64,000 nucleotides of DNA. It comes from Atopsyche davidsoni. Its lineage: Eukaryota > Arthropoda > Insecta > Trichoptera > Hydrobiosidae. The notes beneath the pieces were generated by a model. That model ran no database searches. It was not told the DNA's origin and worked only from the letters and a program-made list of their open reading frames with translations. Positions 54,726-64,000 of this stretch are shown piece by piece. The position numbers were made by a program, and so were the translations under genes. Numbering within the stretch: the stretch's first letter is position 1; every line of letters starts with the position of its first letter. Where the stretch lies: NCBI GenBank assembly GCA_022113835.1, contig JAILWY010000005.1:9752501-9816500 (forward strand). Direction: 5' to 3'.

Positions 54726-57700
54726 ATGTTTAAAAATTGTTTAAAGTTACTACATACTGCAAAGAGGCAAAGGTAGGTTTATATAATTTATAATCAAGTT
54801 AACCACAAGCCGTTTTTGTGGATTATTTGATTTAATATATTTTTATTTTAATGAATGTTATCTTCATTATAAAGTATTAAAAACAAAATTGAATGCTTAT
54901 TGTATTAAATTAAATGCGTATGATGTTTCATGAAATTGAATTAAATGTGAAATAAATCAAATCTATAACTACGTAAGAAGCATGATTAATTTTTGTCAAA
55001 ACATGATCTTTTACAATCAAAATTAATATATTATTAAAATATTTGAAGACATCATTTTCTTAATTTTTTTCCTGATCTACATCTTTATTATTTAAAATAT
55101 ATTATTTCTGATACAACAGCAACTCGGTATCTTTAAATCTTTTTGCAGTACTATTGAAATGCTAACACATAACTTAAAAAAACCTTGTACTTTAAACCTC
55201 AATATGAATAGGTACTTATAAAAAACAGATAACATGCCATTAAATCAAATATGATTGAAAATAACTGTAATATTTTCAAGGGAAAACAACAATACAAGAT
55301 CGGGTCAAAAATACAATGCTCCTGTAGGGGTTAGTACCTACATCGGAACACGTGTCTTACGGCCTGTTGGAATGTGACATTCGATCCTTAATCCATTAAA
55401 TATTTTATTAGACTGCCATTAAAGTAGAACATAATCCCTTAGTAATTAGCGGTCAGTCAAAGGCGATCGTATTCAGGCGAGATGTCCTCGCAATGAGACA
55501 CCCCCGATACGTGGGAATCTTCCTGTTTACGCCAGCCACAAAGGCAGCGGGACCCTATATAAGCGGCTTCCCCGCGCCTCTCCAGAGAGACCTCGCGGCA
55601 TCGAACTAGTAACCACGTACATTTCTAACCAGTGTAGTTATACTAAATAAACTACGAATACGCAAATATTTCGCCAGCCTTCTGATTTCCAACCATACAT
55701 CAATCCTGCAACCACATCATCTTCATCTTCAACAACACACACTCAATCTGCGGCGAATTGGTGACATCTTATTCATTGGCGAAACTACTAGAGCACTAAT
55801 TGAGAATAATTACATCCTCGTAATAATTGTTAAATAAATTAATAAATTTAAATAATTACATGAAAATGCAGTGCATTTAGAATTTTCCATTTGATTAAAT
55901 ACGTAATTACATTATCATTTACGTCATAGGTTCCCAACCTTTTATTGACCACCTATTTTACTTGATAAGAAAAATAAATTCCAACGCCCCCTTTGACATA
56001 ACAGTTATAATTATATCAATTTTATTTCTGTATATTATTTATTAACAATCACAAATTAAAAATAAGTTCTCTCTCTCTCTCTCTCTCTTTTATAAAAAAA
56101 TGCTTATATTTGTTTTTCTTTGTTATTGTTTACTGAGAGCATTATATCATGTTATTTATTTTTTTGTTATCTTTGTTGCTTCAATGCTTTATTAATACAA
56201 ATGTTATATTCTATGTCATGATTTTGTATATGACGTAAATTATAAAAATACAATAGAGGTATTTCATAACGCCCCCCATTTTCCCTTTGACCCGCCACCG
56301 CCCCCTTTTTTTTTTTTTTTTTTTTTTTTTTTCCCCCCGTACCTAGGTTCACATGATAATTTCTCTAGGCTACGGGGGCGTCTCTTTATTTTCCTCCTGC
56401 ACAGCCTTCAAATTAAAAAAAATACAGTGGAAAAAAAAACAAAAAAAGCTGAAAGGTAAGCATCTTTCCCTGCGGGAGGATCCCCGCAGGCATTTCATCT
56501 AATCATATGCTGCATTCCTGTAAAAGGGGAAGAGGAAGCATATTACACATAATCAAATTATAAAGAATCTTCCGTCTTCATGCTTCCTGTAGAGGAGGGC
56601 GAGTCATGAAGACGGAGGCTTGGTCATGGCGGTTGGGAGAGGCTCACTTGTCGAGCCCTTTCCATCACTTCCTTCTTGCGTACGACCTTCTCGCAGAAGT
56701 CCGCGACTGCGTCCCAGGCTGTTTTGCGTTCCAACATGGACGGGACTAATCCTTCCACCGTCCATGTGACGCCAGCTCTGCAACGCAGCCGCCATCTCTC
56801 CGATTCGGTGGCGCAGCATTTGAACAGCACGTGCTTTGCGTCGTCGATGTCGTCATCGCAGAGCGGGCAACGTGCGCTCGCCGACCGGCCTATCCTACCC
56901 TTGGAAAGCTCCAGCGCCCACTGGGGGACGGTACCACCCCTGTTGGGAACCTATGATTTACATCATTGAAGAAACTAAATATAACGATATTGTTTTATTT
57001 TTAGATATATTTCTACTAGCATTGGCAGCTCCATTTTTGCAAAAGATTTGTCATTGGCTTATATTCTGAAGACTACGAGGTTTCAACAAATTTACAATGC
57101 TAAAGCATCCTCGGTTATGAGTTTTCAAGCATCAAGAAGTATTGCTTCCAAAGTAGATGCAACGGTTGAAGTTTCAGAAATAAAATTTTTCACAGCCTTA
57201 AGGGAAGATTGGTGGAACCTAAATGGGAAGGCCAAAGGTTTGCACGCCTTTAATAAAATAAGGTACTAATGTAAATTTTCAGTAATTATTGTCATCCTTA
57301 TCTCTGAGCACGAACACGTTTTCTTTTCTTTGAACTTGAAGTGTCAATAATTAATATTTACTAATATGATTAGGCACATTAGTTCATATATAGAAGATGA
57401 TTTAAAGAAACTCTCAGAAAAATATCATCGTGATTTGTGTGAGATTTTCTTTTAATCATCTTCTATATATGAACTAATGTGCCTAATCATATTAGTAAAT
57501 ATAATAAGCCCGTAATGGGTAATAAATACGCATCTGATTGACTAATCCATAACATAGATATCAATAATTAATCTTAAAAATTCAATTTAAATTTGAACTC
57601 GAGGCCCCAACATTGTTAAGCAAGTGCGTTAATCACCAGACAGAAATATTCTCATTCTCATTGTCTTTTTAATAATCATAATCCTTGTAAATTTGACTAT

Positions 57701-60700
57701 TTTCTTTTGTTGAATCTGAATTTTTCAGAACTCCGTTCATACAAAAAGGCATGGGAAAAACAATGAAAGCTACGGCCGAATCTCCCCTCAAAGGTTTTAA
57801 AATTCTTGATATAGGGTGTGGAGGAGGCATTTTAACTGAGGTAAGGCCCTTATATTGTTAGTATGATATTTATACATCACAAAACTTGCATAGTATTATT
57901 TAAAAAAATTACAGGACGCCTTTATTAGACTCTAATAAAAGTTCTACAATTTCAAGATAAAACTAGAAGATAAGAAACTGTTAAGTTTGAATCAATATTG
58001 TCGGGAAATTATACACGTCCTTGTAATAATATTATCACATTACTGATGTTTAATTGCCACTTGTTCCAGTAGTTTGTATGCTTCTTTACCTATTACGAGT
58101 CTTCAGGCAAACCAATTTTTATAAATTTCTTTTAATACCATTAAAATCATAAATTGCTTTATATGAATATCATGCTATACCGGAACCGCAGAGTATATTA
58201 AACTCCTTATAGAAATCTCTGCTGTATTTGTGCGTGAATTCATCTAGAATGTGCTATTAGTTTGTATTTAATCTGGTAAATCTACTGTTTCAGGACATAG
58301 CCAAGTTAGGAGCTACTGTGGTAGGAGTGGATGCCTCTGATGAACTCCTCCAGTGTGCCAGAGATCATGCCGCCTTGAATAAAGATATATCTAAAAACAC
58401 TTCGTACGTGTATTGTCCCATTGAGGTAAAAAAATATATAAATAAAAAAGAAAAACCAAGCTGGGATTCATATTTATATGCTGAAAAGTTATTTACAAAT
58501 AAATATACAGAAGCAGGTTATTTTTTATCACAGTAATTGAGAATCAAATAAAAAATATAAAAAAATTTAAAATAAATTTACAATTTGTGAAAACATTTAT
58601 TTTATGGGTCAATTGAATCACAAATTGTATAAGAGGGGTTTTAACAGCAACGAGGGCTCACTGGAATAACTCAATTTTCCTCTACAAATAATATGCTCCA
58701 ACACAGTGGCTCTCAAACTCTTTTGGCCCACAGACCCCTTTTCATAGTCAAAACTTGCCCACGGACCCCCTTTCATGGTCAAAACTTACCCATGGACCCC
58801 CTTTCATAGTCAAAACTTACCCACGAACCCCCTTTCATAGTCAAAACTTGCCTACGGACCATTTTTCATAGTCAAAACTTGCCTACGGATCCTGGATGAA
58901 AAACTACATAAATTCATATTATAGACTAGTTGGTGCAAGTATCGACTCTATTGCTTTCCTGTATTAACCTACCTGACTCACCGCGATGCCTGTTATTACT
59001 TGTATTTTATGCACCTCTCTATATTTATATTTTACTAAGGACGTAAAAATTGCTAATAATGTATTCATTGTTATTTATTTTAACTTCCATATTAATAAAA
59101 ATGTGTCACAATTTTTTTATTTTATATTGAAATTTGGGCGGGGTTCGTAGGGACCACTTTGAGAAGCACTGCCCTAACACAACTAATCTCGAGATATGGT
59201 ATACAAAATAATCCCAAGATGTTTTTTTTCAAGATTACCATTTTTTTTATTATTATTTTTTTTCTATTAACGTAATTCACAAAAGATCTCCAACTTAAAA
59301 ACGCTTGAAAAAATTGGTTGATTTGGGCATCACTTGTCAACATTGACACATTTTAAACAGGTTTGTTTGCAGCGAAGGTGGTGGCCAAGGAAACGCTGAA
59401 CAATTAATGTTGAAACTGCAAATAAAATTTATTGTATTCAAATGATGTATTATATTTACATAGCTGCAAACCCTGGCTCGATTCCTAATAATTAATGTGA
59501 CTAATTAATTGAGATTGAGAGTCGGTAGCAGAATGTAGAGACCGAACTAGATACAATAGTACCCAGAGTGACATTTAAATAAAATAAATGACAATTTTGT
59601 TTCTTTTGACCATTCATCGCATTATTTAAATAAATGGTGTACTTAATAATTCACCATTTGTTATAAATTTACATGTTACATTGTTACATTTATTTAAATA
59701 AGACTCTGTATTATTCATGAATTATTGCATGACTTTGAATCGTTATATTATGTCACTTATTTAAAAACATGTAAGGATATAAGCAGATGGATGACCAATG
59801 GGCGCACTACTTATTTCTAATTTCTAATGATCAATTAACATTTAACTTCACGATTACCTAGTAGCACCCATTAGAAGGGGACGAATGTTAAATCAATCGG
59901 CCTCAGGTTTATCGATACGTTTTTTAGGTGTTAAATAACAAAATATGTTAGAAAAGACGACTTGTATTTTCTAGTATATTGTATTTACTACTACTGCCAC
60001 TGTTTTTTTTAATCAGTTTTAGAGAAATCGAGTGTAAATCTTGGATACTTATTTTTTAATTTGAATATGAATATATTTTTAGGAACACGCCAAAAGTCAT
60101 AAAGAAGTTTATGACGGAATCATTATTTCAGAAGTAATAGAGCACATAAATAAAAAAAGCCAATTTTTGGAGAGTTGCATCCAAACTCTAAAGCCTGGTG
60201 GTTCGGTATTTATAACAACCTTCAACAAAACCCCCACTTCCTTGTTCAAAGGCATCATACTCTTTGAATATGTTTATAAAGCCATTCCCAAAGGAACTCA
60301 CGACTGGAGGATGTTTATATCGCCGGAAGGAATCTCAAAACTTCTTGAAAAATGTAAATTCAATCACTGTTTATGACTTAGTCTAATTATAATTGGGAGC
60401 ATCCTTTAGAGCTCGAACTGACTCAATCAGTTATGAAGAATTCTCCATTAACTATATTTTAATAGTTGAATTATAAAATATTGATTCAAACCATAAAATT
60501 TTGGTATAATTATGATAATGCATGTATTTTTTGGTGTATCGATAAAAAAAATCTCTTTATAATTCTATAAAAAAGAAATGATTGTAATTTGATGAATGAA
60601 TTGAACCGATTGATTTTTTTGTTCCAGATAACTGCAAGACCGTATTAGTTAAAGGAATTGATTACTCACCCACAGATAATGAGTGGTTTTGGACAAAGAA

Positions 60701-60749
60701 TCCTCGACTAAGCTACGGTCTACATGCTGTTAAAATACAAAAGAATTAA
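54726..60749 (+). CDS. COQ3: Ubiquinone biosynthesis O-methyltransferase, COQ3 paralogue B
   Basis: Second member of the tandem pair. Exons 54726-54772 (MFKNCLKLLHTAKRQ, a plausible basic mitochondrial presequence start), 57005-57262, 57729-57840, 58294-58425, 60083-60353 and 60628-60749 total 942 nt, 313 residues. Motifs: REDWWNLNGKAKGLHAFNKI, ILDIGCGGGILTED, VVGVDASDELL, IIISEVIEHINKKSQF, LKPGGSVFITTFNKTPTS, GTHDWRMFISPEGISKLLEK and YNCKTVLVKGIDY. The 271-nt fifth exon has exactly the same length as in paralogue A. The protein is intact with all SAM-binding elements, so both copies may be active. Introns 1, 2 and 4 carry mobile elements. Confidence 0.95.
55325..55755 (+). mobile_element. 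Solo LTR-like sequence with core promoter
   Basis: Starts TGTAGGGGTTAGTACC. It carries a TATA box (CCCTATATAAGC at about 55553), a likely start site near TCGAACTAGT and a TAAATAAA signal near 55645, then ends close to GGCGAATTGGTGACATC. TTGGTGAC resembles the primer-binding site start of insect Ty3/gypsy-type elements. No internal polyprotein follows, so this is a solo or truncated LTR. Exact 3' end uncertain. Confidence 0.6.
55925..56955. mobile_element. hAT-like MITE interrupted by a LINE
   Basis: Termini CATAGGTTCCCAAC (55925-55938) and GTTGGGAACCTATG (56942-56955) are perfect 14-bp inverted repeats. Flanks ATTTACGT (55917-55924) and ATTTACAT (56956-56963) form an 8-bp duplication with one mismatch. 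About 400 bp belong to the MITE; the remainder is the nested LINE starting at the T run at 56306. Contains a (CT)n run at 56069-56088. Confidence 0.8.
56306..56940 (-). mobile_element. 5'-truncated R1/TRAS-type LINE inserted in the MITE
   Basis: On the minus strand the C-terminal reverse transcriptase region reads CPLCDDDIDDAKHVLFKC, a C-x2-C-x8-H-x4-C zinc knuckle, then GLVPSMLERKTAWDAVADF and KEVMERARQVSLSQPP, stop at 56624. A 3' UTR of about 300 bp follows, ending in a 27-T run on the plus strand (56306-56332), i.e. a poly(A) tail. The visible end is uninterrupted, suggesting a fairly recent insertion. Confidence 0.85.
57357..57501. mobile_element. Inverted-repeat element with perfect ~49-bp arms
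   Basis: The left arm runs from about 57356 (ATATTTACTAATATGATTAG) through GCACATTAGTTCATATATAG to AAGATGATT. The right arm is its exact reverse complement, AATCATCTTCTATATATGAA onward to 57501. About 47 bp between the arms match, in inverse orientation, the sequence around the SINE-like head at 47535-47760 (TCACGATGATAT.TTTCTGAGAG), but lack the tRNA head. Lies in COQ3-B intron 2. Confidence 0.8.
58704..59171. mobile_element. hAT-like MITE with internal minisatellite
   Basis: Left end CAGTGGCTCTCAAACTCTTT and right end AAAGTGGTCC..TTTGAGAAGCACTG inverted, i.e. CAGTGCTTCTCAAA: typical hAT termini. Flanks CTCCAACA (58696-58703) and CCCTAACA (59172-59179) agree at 6 of 8 positions. No coding capacity. 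Confidence 0.8.
58729..58893. repeat. About five 32-bp tandem repeats inside the hAT-like MITE
   Basis: Units of the form GCCCACGGACCCCCTTTCAT followed by (A/G)GTCAAAACTT, five times, with a few substitutions per unit. Confidence 0.85.
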
Positions 60750-61924
60750 TTGACATTTTATTTTTTCTTACTACACAAATATCATGCAATATTGAATCTA
60801 TTCATTGGGCTTAGATTTTATTTAAAAAAAAAGATTTATTTCTTTCTTCATTAGAGGATAAAATTGTAATATTTGTATTATATTAATAAAAATATTTATG
60901 AGTTTCTTTTTAATACAGAGTACGTGGCTTTGAAGAAACATGTAGGTTCCTCACAATTGTAATGATTACATTTTTCATCCCAATATTTAGCATATTGTTT
61001 ATAACAGGCGTAGGTAAATGCAGTTCTTTGTTTATGAAAGTGCAGCTTGCATTATTTATTTTAATCTGTTTTTCATTTTTTCAAAATCCTATTCACGACT
61101 AAGTAAAAGTGTTTTTTGCAGTCATGTGGCTCTTTATAATTTATGAAGAGCTTGAATGCGGCTCTCACACATGTCCATCTCTGGTATAAACTTGTATTTT
61201 AAAATCGAACTAATTCAAGTTTATTAAAAACACAATTATTTCTTAAATTAAAAAAAATACCACGATGTTAGTAAACTGTAGTATTTCATTTATTTGAAAT
61301 ATTTAAAGTAGACCATTGTGGTACTGTCCAGCAAGTCGGAGTGTTATCAGCACGGCAAGAAAACAAAGCTCTCCATGGCTAAACAATAACTAATTGATCC
61401 CCTCAAGCCACGCTTACACACTGTACACCACTGGCTAACCAATCACAAATGTAGGCAAATATTAATTTTCTTTTTACATGTATCCAGATAAAACTGCAAT
61501 AACACGCATAAGCTAATAAGTTGCGGTTTTCATAGGGTTTTATAGATTTGCAATCTATTTAATACATCTGTCATTAAAGCATTTTGTCTGGGTTCGACCT
61601 TTCGTGATTGCTTAAGAATAAATTAAGTCTTCAAATAAGAGTTATTGTAATTGATTTGTTATCTAATAGTTAGCACGGTTGTTGGTGACCATTAAAGTCA
61701 CAGGCTTGAATCCGGAAAACTCTCTCTGATACTTGCGCCTTACAGAATAGTCAAAATTACTTCATATTGTTTCCGGATACTGGATTATTAAAATTAAGTA
61801 GAGAATGGTAATAATTTTTAATTATCTTAAATAAATACATAATTTACAACTCCATCTAAATTCTATTTCCTAAATTTTATTTCTTGTTATCTTTGTACAC
61901 TAGGTTTTAAGTAACTTGGTGTTT
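60750..61924. other. Convergent spacer COQ3-B/takeout-like gene
   Basis: AT-rich 3' flanks. A weak tRNA-like stretch at 61670-61725 (TTAGCACGGTTGTTGG, then GGCTTGAATCC) may be a SINE remnant. Minus-strand AATAAA at 61876-61881 is a good polyadenylation signal for the takeout-like gene, about 45 nt after its stop. Confidence 0.5.
60885..60890 (+). terminator. COQ3-B polyadenylation signal
   Basis: AATAAA in TATTAATAAAAATATT, about 135 nt after the stop codon. Confidence 0.5.
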
Positions 61925-62447
61925 TCATGGTAAAAACAAGTCTTCCCATGGAACCTTCGAATGGAACTTGTTGACAACCTTCAGGCAGGCTTTGATTATC
62001 TGGTCCACTACCGGCGCACCAATCTCGTTCATGATGATCTCCCAGTTTTCATTGAGGAAGTGAAGAGTCGGTTCAGCTGAAATATAAAATATGAGGTGAG
62101 GTTGGAAGATATTTAGGATGATTTCGGAAAATCTTTTATTGTTACTTTTTTTGTTATTTTTTCAATAGAACCAACCATCAACTTTTGAGTACAAAATTAA
62201 AAATGAAATGGCATATTTTATTTTGCCATCCATTTATGAATGAAATGATTTAAAAAAAATAACAACATTAAAATACGTACTCATAAAAATTACAATTTTA
62301 ATTTTTTTTTTTTTTTTGTAACACATAGGTACCTATGTGTTTAATTACTTTATGAATAATTTATTAGTGGCTGGGCAAGTCCCGATACACTGCTAGGCTC
62401 AGAGCTTAGTAGATAAAGCACTATGAAAATCACATTTCACTTTGTGT

Positions 62448-62482
<35 letters not shown>

Positions 62483-63113
62483 TGCATGAGCGAAAAGTGT
62501 TATTAATTGTCTTACCAATAAGTTTGTTTCCGTTGAATAGATTCTGCAAATCAAAATGAGTCGATTTTATCTTAAATGTCCTTTTGGTGATGGTCATGTT
62601 GATGTATTGCTTTCCATCGTCGCCAGTGTAGTTGTTGAAGTTGTAATAAAACACAAGGTTCATGTTTTCTGAAGCAGAAACAAAAACAACCACCTTTTAA
62701 ATAGCAATATATTTACATTTGATAATGTAACAAATAGTTATTTTTTAACGACTAAATAAAAAATTTTAAATCAGGCTTTTTTTGTTTATTCATTAAAAAA
62801 AATATTTCTACTTGTTAAATATGACACCGCATTATGTAAAACTTAAAATATACAAAACCAAGACAAAATAAGTTCACGGTGCATAAAAAAAGTTAAATAT
62901 CTAGGTATTTTTAAAATAAATTCAAGATAGTTTCTAAAAAAATATCAAGTATTAGTGCAGCAATAATAAATAGTTTACTTACTCAAAATAACAGTAAAAT
63001 CTCCTTCTCCTGTGATTGGTAGTATCAGGATTCTTCCGTCCACTTTGTATTGACCCTTCATTGTGATGTTTCCTATGTAGTCCAGCCGAGCTTTCTTCTT
63101 CAGGAGATTCATC
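61925..63113 (-). CDS. Takeout / JHBP-family protein, C-terminal part
   Basis: Secreted lipid-binding family (juvenile hormone binding protein/takeout) that carries small hydrophobic ligands in haemolymph and sensory tissue. Three exons on the minus strand: 63113-62983, 62668-62516 and 62076-61925, with matching phases and stop TGA at 61927-61925. Typical blocks: LDYIGNITMKGQYKVDGRIL, LPITGEGDFTVIL, FDLQNLFNGNKLI, LHFLNENWEIIMNEIGAPVV and a C-terminal helix ending DLFLP. About 145 residues are visible of a family usually near 240-260. The signal peptide and N-terminal cysteine pair lie upstream, beyond 64000. Which family member it is cannot be told from this part. Confidence 0.9.
62321..62340. 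repeat. Perfect 20-bp palindrome
   Basis: ACACATAGGTACCTATGTGT, in the intron of the takeout-like gene, preceded by a run of about 17 T. Possibly the remains of a short inverted-repeat element. Confidence 0.7.
62451..62477. repeat. (TA)n microsatellite
   Basis: TATATA run of about 13 units within the takeout-like gene's intron. Confidence 0.9.
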
Positions 63114-64000
63114 CTGAAATTATAAGAAAAAACCTTAGCTGATAATTTGAAAAAAATGTAAAACAGTGAAGAGTAGAGGAAAGTTTGACACTTCATAAGT
63201 TTGCCATGTCAACTTTATTTTGCTAATTATAATCAAACGATAGCTTTACAATGCATGTATATAAAAAAATATATGGCAAAAGCTACAAGTAGTTTTTACA
63301 TATACACTAAAAATTTTTTTTTCAATAATGTATTTAATCAATGCATATAATCTCAAGTGAATCAGCTTTTAGTCGAAAGTACGAAGTAACGATGTTGGGT
63401 GGGTAACCAAATAAATTGCAGCGCAGGGTGACGAATCAAATATTTTAAAGTTAGCAAATATTAACAAGGACTCAATTTGAAACAATTATCTCCAAGATAT
63501 CCACCGGCCAACTAGAAACCGTACAGAGACTGCAAAGATAATTACAATACCGTTATAATAGCACGCGTTTACGGCGAAATGAACAGTTGTATCTGAAAAA
63601 TCGCCGCCTTCGTTTTCAGAGATATTTAGTTTGCCTGTTCCGAGACAAGTCCCACTAATTATATAATCCTTTTCTATCTGATAGGAATCTGGGACAAAAT
63701 GCGTAATTATTGATCAATTGCATAATGCAACTGTGTGCATCAACTGCTGACCGCGAGAGCGCTGAAAATTTACCAGAAAAATGCTACAAAAATAAATTAA
63801 ACGCGATTTACAACTATCACAAATTGCACAGTGATCCTAAGCTCAAGCTCATTGGTATTCCACGAGGCTCGCTCGTCCAAGCAAATAGCAAAACCATACA
63901 CGTATCATATTATTTATTTTTCAGGCACATCTTGTAAGCCCCACAACCTGCGCGCAGGATCAGGGAATGGCCAAGTAAATTAACATAAAATATAATAAAA
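63114..64000. other. Upstream intron of takeout-like gene, edge of window
   Basis: The exon at 63113 opens mid-codon after TTTCAG, so an upstream exon exists. I find no further takeout-like coding sequence up to 64000. The plus-strand open frame 63710-63937 has no recognisable domain. Confidence 0.5.

Larger units (their letters stand above)
54773..57004. other. COQ3-B intron 1, transposon-filled
   Basis: 2.2-kb intron from GTAGGT to TTTTTAG. Contains a solo LTR (from 55325) and a hAT-like MITE with a nested R1-type LINE (55925-56955). Only the first 550 bases are plain AT-rich sequence. Confidence 0.7.
58426..60082. other. COQ3-B intron 4
   Basis: 1.66-kb intron that contains a hAT-like MITE (58704-59171). 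A 38-codon open frame continues past the donor (to 58536) but does not resemble COQ3, confirming GTAAAA at 58426 as the splice site. The rest is AT-rich. Confidence 0.6.

Noticed and set aside
57590..57645. Third tRNA-like SINE head (minus strand, TGGTGATTAACGC then GAGTTCAAAT).
   Set aside because: Box B is poor and no stem forms; too weak to list.
58426..58536. Read-through extension of COQ3-B exon 4.
   Set aside because: A consensus donor GTAAAA follows ATTGAG exactly where paralogue A also splices; the extension is lysine-rich and unlike COQ3.

Overview
The window reads as animal nuclear DNA from an arthropod, most likely an insect outside Diptera. It is AT-rich, the genes have GT-AG introns from about 70 bp to 10 kb, and there are interstitial (CCTAA)n runs matching the TTAGG telomere unit common in insects. 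I could not name the species.

Layout. (1) 1095-30917, plus strand: the 3' ten exons of a metabotropic glutamate receptor-like family C GPCR. Its signal peptide and first half of the ligand-binding domain lie upstream of base 1. Its large introns carry most of the mobile DNA: a LINE fossil, a complete 2.3-kb class II transposon with 14-bp terminal inverted repeats (TIRs) and an 8-bp target duplication, several copies of a small MITE (short non-autonomous transposon), and hammerhead-like hairpin repeats. (2) 34196-37165, minus: FAU, the ubiquitin-like/ribosomal protein S30 fusion. Two of its introns hold a pair of paralogous H/ACA-type snoRNAs. (3) 38676-40780, plus: NUS1, the Nogo-B receptor type subunit of cis-prenyltransferase. 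(4) 42763-49800, minus: PNISR, an arginine/serine-rich splicing-associated protein of about 839 residues in 11 coding exons. (5) 51870-54002 and 54726-60749, plus: two tandem COQ3 paralogues (ubiquinone O-methyltransferase) with identical intron positions and phases. The second has introns swollen by a solo LTR, an R1-type LINE nested in a hAT-like MITE, an inverted-repeat element and another hAT-like MITE. (6) 61925-63113, minus: the C-terminal three exons of a takeout/juvenile-hormone-binding-type protein, continuing past the right edge.

These are mostly independent housekeeping and neural genes, not a pathway cluster. NUS1 (dolichol synthesis) and COQ3 (ubiquinone synthesis) both act in polyisoprenoid metabolism, but nothing here shows linked regulation. 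The exon models of all complete genes keep frame at every junction, and each total coding length is divisible by three. This was my main check.

The most interesting signals are the snoRNA pair with a compensatory base-pair change, the tandem COQ3 duplication, the nested transposons with intact target duplications, a nearly perfect 394-bp foldback element centred on a telomere-like array, and two repeat families whose hairpins are followed by GAAA as in hammerhead ribozymes.
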